From Verrucomicrobiota bacterium (GTDB lineage: Bacteria; Verrucomicrobiota; Kiritimatiellia; CAIVKH01), in contig JACKPT010000010.1 in NCBI GenBank assembly GCA_024233345.1, positions 62,001 through 126,000 of the forward strand: DNA of 64,000 nt, in the 5' to 3' direction. This document shows positions 50,073-58,481 of the stretch, piece after piece. Positions within the stretch are counted from its first letter, which is position 1; every line of letters starts with the position of its first letter. The notes beneath the pieces are model-generated. The model searched no databases. It was not told the origin of the DNA and saw only the letters and a program-made list of their open reading frames with translations. Position numbers and translations under genes: made by a program.

Positions 50073-50726
50073 ATGGCAACGGCAGTAAAAATTTCAGCGG
50101 AACCGCGGAGCGGAAAGTCGGGGAGTGCGGAATCCAACCGGCTTCGCAAGAGCGGATATTTCCCGGGTGTGGTCTATGGTGCGGGCAAGGATGTGCAGTT
50201 GGTTCAGGTTTATGAGCATGCCTTTCACCAGGCGTTGGTGGGGCATCACTCCGAGCATGTGATGCTGGACTTGGAAATCCAGGGGCAGGAAGTCAAGAAG
50301 GTCCTGCTGCAGGAAGTACAACACAATCCGCTCAATGGCTCGATTCTTCACGCGGATTTTCACGAGGTATCGATGACGGAAACCCTGGTGGTGGAGGTTT
50401 CGGTGGAACCGGTGGGTACCCCGGTCGGGGTTTCCATGCAGGGCGGCCTGCTCGAACAGTCTTCACGCATTCTGGAGATCGAATGTCTGCCCGGGGATCT
50501 GATGGAGTTCATCCAGGTGGATATCAGCGGTATGAATGTCGGCGATGTGCTGACTGCCGGGGACGTCCAGTTGGATGCCGCGAAATACAAGGTGGTCACC
50601 GATCCCGAACAGGCACTGTTTGTGGTTACCGCGCCCAAGGTGGACGAGGATTCGACCGCCGAGGGAGCGGAGGCGACCGAGCCGGTGGTGCTCAAGGAAA
50701 AGAAGACCGAGTCGGAAGAGGGTTGA
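50073..50726 (+). CDS. rplY: 50S ribosomal protein L25, long CTC form
   Basis: 217 residues: N-terminal 5S-rRNA-binding L25 domain (SGKSGSAESNRLRKSGYFPG, VVYGAGKD, HNPLNGSILHADFHEV) plus the C-terminal TL5/CTC domain and an acidic tail. GAAGGAAGA precedes the ATG. Sits between prs and pth as in many bacteria. Confidence 0.95.
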   Translation: MATAVKISAEPRSGKSGSAESNRLRKSGYFPGVVYGAGKDVQLVQVYEHAFHQALVGHHSEHVMLDLEIQGQEVKKVLLQEVQHNPLNGSILHADFHEVSMTETLVVEVSVEPVGTPVGVSMQGGLLEQSSRILEIECLPGDLMEFIQVDISGMNVGDVLTAGDVQLDAAKYKVVTDPEQALFVVTAPKVDEDSTAEGAEATEPVVLKEKKTESEEG

Positions 50727-50737
50727 CGGTTCTGAAT

Positions 50738-50755
50738 CCCGGAACCCGTTCCGGG
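50738..50755 (+). repeat. Intercistronic hairpin
   Basis: CCCGGAAC and GTTCCGGG around CC, between rplY and pth; no T-run follows. Confidence 0.5.
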
Positions 50756-50782
50756 GGTTGAACCCCGGGGCAGCAGGGGGCC

Positions 50783-51340
50783 ATGAAGTGTATTGTTGGG
50801 CTCGGGAACCCCGGGCGTGAATACGAGCGGACTCCCCACAATGCGGGATTTGATGTGGTGGACCGACTGGCCAGTTCGTGGTCGGTTTCCTTCAAGCGAA
50901 GTTTCCGGTTTCCGGCGCGGTTGACCGAGCACCGGGTGGATGGAGAAAAGGTCATGCTGGTCAAACCCATGACCTTCATGAACCGAAGCGGGCAGGCGGT
51001 GGGGCCGATTGCCCGCAAGCACGGGGTGGAGGTCCAGGATATCCTGGTGGTGGTGGATGATGCGGATTTGCCGTTGGGAAAGATCCGCATTCGCGCCCAA
51101 GGCAGCGCGGGCGGTCACAATGGCTTGAAATCGGTGATGGCCGCTTTCGGGTCCGAGGCATTCCCGCGCATTCGGATCGGGATCGGGCGTGGCGGGGGCG
51201 ACCTCAAGCCCTACGTGCTCAACCGGTTGCCCCCGGAAGACCAGCAGGTGCTGGACGATGCGTTGGACCGCGCGGCGGCGGCGGCGGAACACTGGATCGG
51301 GAATCCGGTGGCGTTGACGATGAATGTTTACAACGGTTGA
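50783..51340 (+). CDS. pth: Peptidyl-tRNA hydrolase
   Basis: 185 residues. IVGLGNPGREYERTPHNAGF holds the substrate Asn and catalytic His, with VKPMTFMNRSGQAVGPIARK, VVVDDADLPLGKIRIRAQGS and GGHNGLKSV completing the family. Recycles stalled peptidyl-tRNA. Confidence 0.96.
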   Translation: MKCIVGLGNPGREYERTPHNAGFDVVDRLASSWSVSFKRSFRFPARLTEHRVDGEKVMLVKPMTFMNRSGQAVGPIARKHGVEVQDILVVVDDADLPLGKIRIRAQGSAGGHNGLKSVMAAFGSEAFPRIRIGIGRGGGDLKPYVLNRLPPEDQQVLDDALDRAAAAAEHWIGNPVALTMNVYNG

Positions 51341-51420
51341 GGGTTGCCAAGCGGTATCCCAACAGTGTAGGAATGCAGGTTCCCCGGGAGAACCGGGTTT
51401 TGATGTGGAGGAAGTAGATC

Positions 51421-51750
51421 GTGAATAAGTATGAAGGCATGTTCATCTTTCCCGAGGGTATGAGCGAAGACGAGCTCGATACCGCTCTCGACAAGGTGAA
51501 GGTAGAAATTGAACGTGCGGGAGGCACTGTGGCTGCGGCAACCAAGCTGGGCCGCCGTCCTTTTGCCCGCATGATGAACAAGCAAAGCAGCGGCATGTAT
51601 TACGTGGTTACCTTTGACATGCTGGGGGAGCAACTCGCCACCCTGCGCGGTCGGTTGAAATTCAACGAGGATATTTTCCGCGCCGAATTCTACCGGGCGG
51701 AAAAGCCCGTGGTCACGGTTCCGGACGCGCCGGCGACGGCGGGAGCCTGA
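51421..51750 (+). CDS. rpsF: 30S ribosomal protein S6
   Basis: 109 residues from a GTG (51421), with GGAGGAAG about 8 bases upstream. N-terminus NKYEGMFIFPEGMSEDELD and GRRPFARMMNKQSSGMYYVV are typical. First gene of the classic rpsF-ssb-rpsR-rplI-dnaB run. Confidence 0.95.
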   Translation: MNKYEGMFIFPEGMSEDELDTALDKVKVEIERAGGTVAAATKLGRRPFARMMNKQSSGMYYVVTFDMLGEQLATLRGRLKFNEDIFRAEFYRAEKPVVTVPDAPATAGA

Positions 51751-51784
51751 GCCCGGCGAAGCGACCCCGAGGAGAACCACGACC

Positions 51785-52231
51785 ATGGCATCCCTGAATA
51801 AAGTCCTGTTGATCGGCAACCTGACCCGTGATCCGGAGATCCGGTATACCTCAACCGGTACTGCGGTGACGGATCTGCGCCTGGCGAGCAATCGCCGGTA
51901 CAAATCGGCCACCGGAGAGGACAAGGAAGAAGTGGTCTATGTCACGGTTTCGGTCTGGGGACGCCAGGCGGAAACCTCCGGCGAGTACTTGTCCAAGGGA
52001 TCGCCGGTGTTGATCGAGGGCCGGTTGCGGCTCGACGAGTGGGAGAAGGATGGCCAGAAAATGAGCAAACTCGGCGTGGTGGCCGAGCGGGTTCAATTTC
52101 TGAGTTCTCCCAGAAAAGCATCCATGAGCGATGGTCCCGGTGAGTACCGGGGAGGCGGCGACAACCCGCCGGGCCGGTCCTCCGGTCCGACCGGGGATGA
52201 GTTTAGTGGTGATGACGAGATTCCGTTTTAA
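51785..52231 (+). CDS. ssb: Single-stranded DNA-binding protein
   Basis: 148 residues: OB-fold (LNKVLLIGNLTRDPEIRYTS, VTVSVWGRQAETSGEYLSKG, VLIEGRLRLDEWE) and a Gly/Pro-rich linker ending in the acidic protein-interaction tail DDEIPF. Between rpsF and rpsR as expected. Confidence 0.96.
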   Translation: MASLNKVLLIGNLTRDPEIRYTSTGTAVTDLRLASNRRYKSATGEDKEEVVYVTVSVWGRQAETSGEYLSKGSPVLIEGRLRLDEWEKDGQKMSKLGVVAERVQFLSSPRKASMSDGPGEYRGGGDNPPGRSSGPTGDEFSGDDEIPF

Positions 52232-52246
52232 GTGGAGAGAATGAAG

Positions 52247-52495
52247 ATGAAACCGATGCAACGAAAACCCAGCAGACGTTCGGAACCGACCGATTTGGCC
52301 CCCGTGCTCAAGCGCGGCGCGAAGTACCTCGAAGGGGTGGACCAGATCGACTACAAGGACAGCGAACTGCTCAAGAAATTTATGACCGAGCGCGGGAAAA
52401 TTTTGCCCCAGCGCATTTCCGGTACCACGGCAAAGCAACAGCGGCAGATCAAGCGCGCCATCCGACGCGCCCGGGTGATGGGACTGGTATCCTGA
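52247..52495 (+). CDS. rpsR: 30S ribosomal protein S18
   Basis: 82 residues from the ATG at 52247, seven bases after GGAGAG; in-frame GTG 52232 and ATG 52241 are too close to or inside that site. IDYKDSELLKKFMTERGKIL, PQRISGTTAKQQRQIKRAIR and RARVMGLV are the S18 core. Confidence 0.94.
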   Translation: MKPMQRKPSRRSEPTDLAPVLKRGAKYLEGVDQIDYKDSELLKKFMTERGKILPQRISGTTAKQQRQIKRAIRRARVMGLVS

Positions 52496-52514
52496 TCCCA
52501 CGGAGATTTTCATC

Positions 52515-52967
52515 ATGGCACAACACGAAGTGATTCTTATTGAGGATGTACAGGGCCTCGGCGAACAGGGCAATCTGGTCAAGGTAACCGACGGATACGC
52601 GCGGAACTTTCTGCTTCCCAAGAAGCTTGCCGTCAAGGTTTCTGCGGGCAATCTCCGGCAGTTGGAGAAGAAGCAGGCGGACTATGAAGCGCATCGGATG
52701 AAGCTGCGGGCGGAAGCGGAAGCCCTCAGCACCCGGATCGCGGATATCGAATTGAAGATCCCCGCCAAAGTCGGTAACGAAAACAAGATCTTTGGCTCGG
52801 TAACCTCCCAGAACATTCACGAAGCGCTGGAGGGGGCAGGTATCTCCATTGATCGGCATCAGATTGTTCTCGAACAGCCGATCAAGGAACTGGGTACCTA
52901 CAAGATTCCGATCAAGTTGACATCGGAGATTCACCCCGCCCTGACCGTATCGATCGTTTCGGAGTAA
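52515..52967 (+). CDS. rplI: 50S ribosomal protein L9
   Basis: 150 residues: N-terminal domain VILIEDVQGLGEQGNLVKVT with DGYARNFLLPKKLA, long connecting helix, and C-terminal domain with IFGSVTSQNIHEAL. Usual length. Confidence 0.95.
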   Translation: MAQHEVILIEDVQGLGEQGNLVKVTDGYARNFLLPKKLAVKVSAGNLRQLEKKQADYEAHRMKLRAEAEALSTRIADIELKIPAKVGNENKIFGSVTSQNIHEALEGAGISIDRHQIVLEQPIKELGTYKIPIKLTSEIHPALTVSIVSE

Positions 52968-52971
52968 TCTG

Positions 52972-54393
52972 ATGGCCTCCACGGCCGGTCAGGACAAGCC
53001 GGTTCGCCGCGGCGAACCTGTGCCCCCGCATAGCCTGGAAGCTGAACGGGCGGTTCTGGGCTCCATCCTGATCGATGCCGAGCGGGTCCTCGATCTCTCC
53101 ATCGAACGCGGCCTCTCCGAGGATTCCTTTTACGCCCCGCAGAATCGTGCCTTGTATGGCCTGCTGCGCCGGATGCACGATGAGCACAAGCCCTGTGATC
53201 TCGTGGCAACCCACATCCGCGCCGGAGAGCTCAAACTGCTCGACCAGATCGGGGGCGTGGAATACCTCGAGGAACTGTTTGACAATACCCCCACCGCCGC
53301 CCGGGCGGGACACTTTGTCGATGTTGTGCGCCAGAAGCATTTGCTTCGAACCATCCTGGACCGGGCGCGGATCGCCATGGATCTGTGCTATGACGAGGAG
53401 GATGAGGCGGACCGCATTCTCGACCGGGTCGAACAATCGTTCTATGACATTTCGGAAAATCAGATAAACACCATGGAGGACTGGGCGGAGACGGTCAGCT
53501 CCACCATGAAAGAGCTCCACCGGATTATCGACGACAAGCGGGGAATCACCGGGGTGCCGACCGGGTTTCTGGATCTCGATAACAAGACCAAGGGCTTTCA
53601 GCCGGGGGATATGATCATCATCGCGGCCCGTCCGTCGATGGGCAAAACCTCCCTGGCCATGAATATTGCGGAAAATGTGGCCACCGGAGATGTCTCCGAC
53701 AAGAAAAAGCGCAAGGTCGCGGTGTTCAGCCTGGAAATGTCGACCGGCGCCCTCGCCAAGCGGATGTTGTGCTCACGGGCGGGCGTACCCTATCACAAGT
53801 TGTTCGACAGCTATGTCGGCAAAAACCAGAATGAGAAGTTGATGTCTGCCGCCAGTGTCCTGGCCAAGGCGGATATTTTTGTCGACGATACACCCGGCCT
53901 CGAGCCGACCGAGTTGCGAGCCAAGGCGCGCCGGCTCAAAAAGCGCCATGAGATCGACCTCATTGTGATCGACTACCTTCAGATGATGAATTTTTCAACC
54001 TATGCCCGGGAAGGCCGGCAGCGCGAGACCGCGGCGATTTCCGGGGCCATCAAGGCCATGGCCAAGGAACTCCATGTGCCGGTGATTGTTCTCAGCCAGT
54101 TGAGCCGAGCCCCGGAAACCCGGGACCGGCTGGCCAAACCCAAGCTCTCGGATCTGCGTGATTCGGGGTCGATTGAGCAGGATGCGGATGTGGTTTGTCT
54201 CCTCCGGCGGCCCTGCAAATATCCGGACGACGAGGAATCGGGGGACACCAAATTGGCGATCCTGGATGTGGCCAAACACCGCAATGGCCCGACGGGCGAG
54301 GTGCGGCTGAATTTTGAAGATGAACTGACCCGATTTGAAACCCGTTATCATGGGACGGACGGTTCGCCGCCTTCCCCGCCCTCGGGACCGTGA
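52972..54393 (+). CDS. dnaB: Replicative DNA helicase
   Basis: 473 residues: N-terminal primase-binding domain (PPHSLEAERAVLGSILID) and RecA-like helicase with GVPTGFLDLDNKTKGFQPGD, Walker A AARPSMGKTS, AVFSLEMSTGALAKRM, IDLIVIDYLQMM and SQLSRAPETR. No intein. Starts 5 bases after rplI. Confidence 0.96.
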   Translation: MASTAGQDKPVRRGEPVPPHSLEAERAVLGSILIDAERVLDLSIERGLSEDSFYAPQNRALYGLLRRMHDEHKPCDLVATHIRAGELKLLDQIGGVEYLEELFDNTPTAARAGHFVDVVRQKHLLRTILDRARIAMDLCYDEEDEADRILDRVEQSFYDISENQINTMEDWAETVSSTMKELHRIIDDKRGITGVPTGFLDLDNKTKGFQPGDMIIIAARPSMGKTSLAMNIAENVATGDVSDKKKRKVAVFSLEMSTGALAKRMLCSRAGVPYHKLFDSYVGKNQNEKLMSAASVLAKADIFVDDTPGLEPTELRAKARRLKKRHEIDLIVIDYLQMMNFSTYAREGRQRETAAISGAIKAMAKELHVPVIVLSQLSRAPETRDRLAKPKLSDLRDSGSIEQDADVVCLLRRPCKYPDDEESGDTKLAILDVAKHRNGPTGEVRLNFEDELTRFETRYHGTDGSPPSPPSGP

Positions 54394-54413
54394 AACGAGG
54401 AATGGAGAGACCC

Positions 54414-56708
54414 ATGAAGCCACTGATCCGGATCATCTGCCTGTGCGGGCTTTTTCTTGCCACTGCGGCGCAAGCCATCGTGGTGACGGATATTCGCGCG
54501 GTGCGGCGGGATGGCCGCCCGGTGGACCTTGAGTTGATCGAGGCCTATACCAAGACCCGCACCGGGATGGATATCTCCCGGGACCTGCTGTCCGCGGACA
54601 TTGACAGTCTCCGTGATTCCGGGCGTTTTTCCTATGTGGCCATGGATATTCCCCAACTGGGCGATCAACTCAGCCTGGTGTACGTCGTCGAGCCCAAGTT
54701 CCGCATCCGGCGGCTCTCCATTGACGGAGCCAACCTCGACGGTAATCGGAAGATTCGGGAACTGCTGGCCCTGGAGGTTGGAGATCTGGTCGATGATGCC
54801 ACCCTCGCGGTCAAAGCCAAGGCGGTGCGGGAGTGGTACCAGAAAAAGCATTATCCGTTTGCCACCCTCACCTGGGACCTGGAAGAACAGGCCGATGGCA
54901 TGACTGCCGATGTGCGGATCGAGGTGAAGGAAGGGCAGCGGGCTCGCATTCACGCCATCAATTTCAGCGGAAACCATGTGGTGGACGACAAGGCATTGCG
55001 CAAAACCATGTTGTTGAAAAAGCGTGGCTTATTTTCCTGGCTCACCGGTTCCGGGGTGTACGACCCTGACAAAATGGGCATCGACCGGGTCGCGTTGCGC
55101 GATGTGTACATGGACCGCGGTTTTCTCGATGTGAGCATCGGTGAGCCGGAAATCGTTCCGGTATCGTCATCCAAGGTGAATGTTGAGATCCCGGTGGTGG
55201 AGGGGGAGCAGTACTTTATCGGTGAGGTTAGTTTGAAGGGAGTCACCCTGTTTCCGCACATGGAGCTGGAAAGCCGATTGCGGCAATCCCTCTCCGAGGT
55301 CGCATCGGTTCAGATGTTGAATCGTGCATCGGGAATGCTGCGGGATTACTATGGCAGCCGCGGCTACATCAACACCCGCGTTTCCTACCGGCTGAACCCC
55401 ACGGTGTCCCGGTCCGCCAGCGGTGCCGCGGTGGTGGATGTCGAGTTTACCGTCCGCGAAGGCTCCCTCGCCTATATCCGGTCGATCGACATTGTCGGCA
55501 ATGTGGTGACCCGGGATAAGGTGATCCGCCGGGAACTTGCGGTCTACCCCGGCGAGGTGGTCAATGAAGTCAAGCTCCGCACCAGTGAGCAACGGCTGCG
55601 CGGTCTCCAGTATTTTTCCTTCGTGAATTCCACCCCGGTGCCGACCGAGGATCCGGAGCAGTATGATGTGGAATTTGAGGTGAAGGAACAGAATACCGGA
55701 CAGTTCCAGATCGGAGCGGGCTTTTCCAGTATCGACTCCCTGATCGGGTTTGTACAAATCCAGAAATCAAACTTTGATCTGTATAGCTGGCCTCCGGTGG
55801 GGGGCGGTCAGAGTATCATGTTCCGGGGCACTCTGGGCACGAAGCGACAGGACGTGGAATTGAAATGGTCCGACCCGTGGTTTCTGGACCGTCGCCTCAA
55901 TTTGGGCACCGCGTTGTTCCGGCGCAACAGCCAGTTTCTCAGTGATGAATACGATCAGCAGAACACCGGCGGACGGGTGAGCCTTGGCTTTCCGGTACTT
56001 CCCTTTACCCGCATGAACCTCACCTATGGGCTGGAGGAAATCCGGGTGTACAATGTGGACGACACCGCCTCCGACCTGATCAAGGCGGAGGAAGGAACCC
56101 GAATCAAGAGTTCCCTGTCACCCCAGTTGCGCTTTGATACCCGGGATCATCCCCTGATCCCGACCCGGGGGATGAAGTCGACCCTGACCGGTACGGTGGC
56201 CGGGGGGCCGCTGGGCGGGGAAACCGACATTTACGGGCTGGAGTTTGATGTCACCCATTACTGGCCCCTGTGGTTTGATCATGTCTTCCTGATCCATGGC
56301 TGGCTGTCGGGGGTGGACGCCTACGGGCGTTCGGATTCGGTGCCGATTTTTGACCGACTGTTTCTCGGGGGAGCCAGGACCTTGCGCGGATTTGACTACC
56401 GGGATGTGGGCCCGAAGGATGAGACCGGGGAGCCGGTCGGCGGTTTGTCCGGCTGGTTTGCCTCCGCTGAATACACCATCCCCCTGTCGGCGCAGTTTCG
56501 ATTGGCGGGATTTTATGATATCGGGATGGTGCATCCCGAGGCGTTTTCGGTGGACTTTGGCGACTACAACTCGGATGTTGGTCTGGGTATCCGGGTGGAT
56601 ATCCCCGGCTTCCCGCTTCGGCTGGACTATGCCTGGCCGCAGGAAGCGGATGAATTTAATGACCGGAGTTCGGGGCGGTTCCAGTTCTCGCTGGGCTATT
56701 CCTATTGA
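54414..56708 (+). CDS. bamA: Outer membrane assembly protein BamA
   Basis: 764 residues from the ATG at 54414, with GGAG six bases before it; the GTG at 54390 and ATG 54402 are less likely as they precede the signal peptide IIRIICLCGLF-like core. Five POTRA repeats fill residues 25-430, then the Omp85 16-strand barrel (FQIGAGFSSIDSLIGFVQI, the VRGF-like loop LGGARTLRGFDYRD, final strand FQFSLGYSY ending in an aromatic). It inserts outer membrane proteins. bamA-skp-lpxD is the standard envelope order. Confidence 0.95.
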   Translation: MKPLIRIICLCGLFLATAAQAIVVTDIRAVRRDGRPVDLELIEAYTKTRTGMDISRDLLSADIDSLRDSGRFSYVAMDIPQLGDQLSLVYVVEPKFRIRRLSIDGANLDGNRKIRELLALEVGDLVDDATLAVKAKAVREWYQKKHYPFATLTWDLEEQADGMTADVRIEVKEGQRARIHAINFSGNHVVDDKALRKTMLLKKRGLFSWLTGSGVYDPDKMGIDRVALRDVYMDRGFLDVSIGEPEIVPVSSSKVNVEIPVVEGEQYFIGEVSLKGVTLFPHMELESRLRQSLSEVASVQMLNRASGMLRDYYGSRGYINTRVSYRLNPTVSRSASGAAVVDVEFTVREGSLAYIRSIDIVGNVVTRDKVIRRELAVYPGEVVNEVKLRTSEQRLRGLQYFSFVNSTPVPTEDPEQYDVEFEVKEQNTGQFQIGAGFSSIDSLIGFVQIQKSNFDLYSWPPVGGGQSIMFRGTLGTKRQDVELKWSDPWFLDRRLNLGTALFRRNSQFLSDEYDQQNTGGRVSLGFPVLPFTRMNLTYGLEEIRVYNVDDTASDLIKAEEGTRIKSSLSPQLRFDTRDHPLIPTRGMKSTLTGTVAGGPLGGETDIYGLEFDVTHYWPLWFDHVFLIHGWLSGVDAYGRSDSVPIFDRLFLGGARTLRGFDYRDVGPKDETGEPVGGLSGWFASAEYTIPLSAQFRLAGFYDIGMVHPEAFSVDFGDYNSDVGLGIRVDIPGFPLRLDYAWPQEADEFNDRSSGRFQFSLGYSY

Positions 56709-56731
56709 TGACGAAAAGAAAGGTACGGGTA

Positions 56732-57307
56732 ATGAGCAGATATTGGATGGGGGCGATGGTGGTGATGGCCGGGTTGTGGATCGGGGCGCCAGCGGTGCAG
56801 GCTCAGCAGTCGGGTGGACCGCTGGTGTATGTCAATCTGGATACTGTGTTCACCAACTTTTTCAAGACCAAGGCCGCGAATGATCAGTTGCAGGAACAGG
56901 CCGACTCGTTCAAGGACGAGCGGAAAGAACTGATCGATCAGTACGAGAAGCTCAAAAACGACTACCGCACCCTGCGGGACCGCGCCCTCGATACCGCGCT
57001 CAGCGAGGAGTCCCGGAACGAGTTGCGGCGGCAAACCGAGGAAAAACTGGTCGAGATCAAGGACGATGAAGCCAAGATCCGGCGGTTTGACGAGTCGCGT
57101 CAGCGCAAGCTGGATGAACAAAGTCTGCGGATGCGGCGCCGCTTGATCGGGGAAATCAATGAGAAGATTGCGGCGTATGCCCGCGATCAGGGGTACTCCG
57201 GGGTGGTGGATTCTTCCGGGATGTCCATGAATGGGGTGCCGATCCTGGTTTACGTGGATCCCAATCTGGACATCACCGCAAGGGTGATCGACGTTTTGAA
57301 TCAATGA
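56732..57307 (+). CDS. skp: Skp/OmpH-family periplasmic chaperone
   Basis: 191 residues from the ATG at 56732 with AAAGG upstream; earlier ATG 56708 overlaps the bamA stop. Signal peptide MGAMVVMAGLWIGAPAVQA, then VYVNLDTVFTNFFKTKAAND and a long coiled coil, and C-terminal GYSGVVDSSGMSMNGVPILV. It holds unfolded outer membrane proteins for BamA. Confidence 0.88.
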   Translation: MSRYWMGAMVVMAGLWIGAPAVQAQQSGGPLVYVNLDTVFTNFFKTKAANDQLQEQADSFKDERKELIDQYEKLKNDYRTLRDRALDTALSEESRNELRRQTEEKLVEIKDDEAKIRRFDESRQRKLDEQSLRMRRRLIGEINEKIAAYARDQGYSGVVDSSGMSMNGVPILVYVDPNLDITARVIDVLNQ

Positions 57308-57326
57308 TCGAAGCACGGAGGCTTGC

Positions 57327-58355
57327 ATGAAGCTTCAGGCACTGACCGCTGGTGATATTGCCGACCGATTGAAGGGACGCTGTGATGGCGATCCCACGGT
57401 GGTGTTGAGCGGGGTCGGAGGGGTGCGCGATGCCCAGGCCCACGAACTGGCGTTTGTCTCGCAAAGCCGTTATGCCTCGGATGCCTCGGAAACCCGGGCG
57501 GGGGCTTTGCTGGTTGGACATGACTGGAGCCATCCATCGCCAGCGGTGCTGATCCGGGTGGATAAACCGGAGGTCGCGTTCGGTGAGATTGCCCGGTGGT
57601 TTGCCGGCCCGGAGATCGACTATCCCCCGGGGATTCATCCCTCGGCGGTGATTTCCCCCGAAGCGACCGTGGGCGAGGGCGTGCATATCGGTCCCTTTTG
57701 CGTGGTGGAGGCCGGCGCCTCGATCGGCGCCGGTTCCATTCTGGTTGGCCAGGTCTCGATTGGTCGCGGGGCCAGGATTGGGGAACACTGCCGGTTCTAT
57801 CCCCAGGTCTCCTTGCGGGAGTATGTGGTGATCGGGGACCGGGTTATTCTTCACAATGGTGTGGTCATCGGGAGTGACGGTTTCGGCTACGATGTGTCAC
57901 CGGAAGGAATCCGGACCAAGCAGCCCCAGATCGGAATTGTGATCATCGGCGATGATGTCGAAATCGGAGCCAATTCCACGGTGGACCGCGCCCGCTATGG
58001 CAAGACCCGGATTGGCAAGCGGGTGAAAATCGATAATCTGGTCCAGATTGCCCACAATGTCTGGATTCAGGATGACGCGGTCATTGTTGCCCAGGTGGGC
58101 ATTTCCGGCAGTACGATTGTGCAAAAGAAGGCGATTCTCGCGGGCCAGGTGGGGGTGGCGGGGCATCTGATCATCGGAGCCGGGGCGATCATCGGCGCCC
58201 AGAGCGGGGTCAGTAAGGATGTCGCGCCCGGAGCCTACATGTTTGGCACCCCGGCGGTTCCCCACAAGGAATTTGCTTCCGACCTCGCCAATCTTCGTCG
58301 GTTGGAATTGCTCAAGAACCGGGTGGCCGCCCTCGAAGCCAGACTCGGATCATAA
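57327..58355 (+). CDS. lpxD: UDP-3-O-acylglucosamine N-acyltransferase
   Basis: 342 residues: N-terminal uridine-binding domain (ELAFVSQSRYASD), left-handed beta-helix (HPSAVISPEATVGEGVHIGP and on), GSDGFGYDVSPEGIRTKQPQ, and the catalytic His in QIAHNVWI. Adds the N-linked acyl chain in lipid A synthesis. CACGGAGG precedes the ATG. Confidence 0.95.
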   Translation: MKLQALTAGDIADRLKGRCDGDPTVVLSGVGGVRDAQAHELAFVSQSRYASDASETRAGALLVGHDWSHPSPAVLIRVDKPEVAFGEIARWFAGPEIDYPPGIHPSAVISPEATVGEGVHIGPFCVVEAGASIGAGSILVGQVSIGRGARIGEHCRFYPQVSLREYVVIGDRVILHNGVVIGSDGFGYDVSPEGIRTKQPQIGIVIIGDDVEIGANSTVDRARYGKTRIGKRVKIDNLVQIAHNVWIQDDAVIVAQVGISGSTIVQKKAILAGQVGVAGHLIIGAGAIIGAQSGVSKDVAPGAYMFGTPAVPHKEFASDLANLRRLELLKNRVAALEARLGS

Positions 58356-58361
58356 ACGGCT

Positions 58362-58418
58362 CCCCGCGCGCGGGGCTTGTCGGATACCGCGCGGGTCCAG
58401 CAAAGGGAATTCTCCCTT
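58362..58418 (+). terminator. Possible terminator after lpxD
   Basis: Palindrome CCCCGCGCGCGGGG (58362-58375) and hairpin AAGGGA-ATTC-TCCCTT (58403-58418), the latter followed by a T-rich tract. Confidence 0.35.
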
Positions 58419-58481
58419 CCCGACCGTTTGTTGTTTCTTCTCCGAGTCCATGTCGGGTATACTCATCGGCCGGATTTCGGG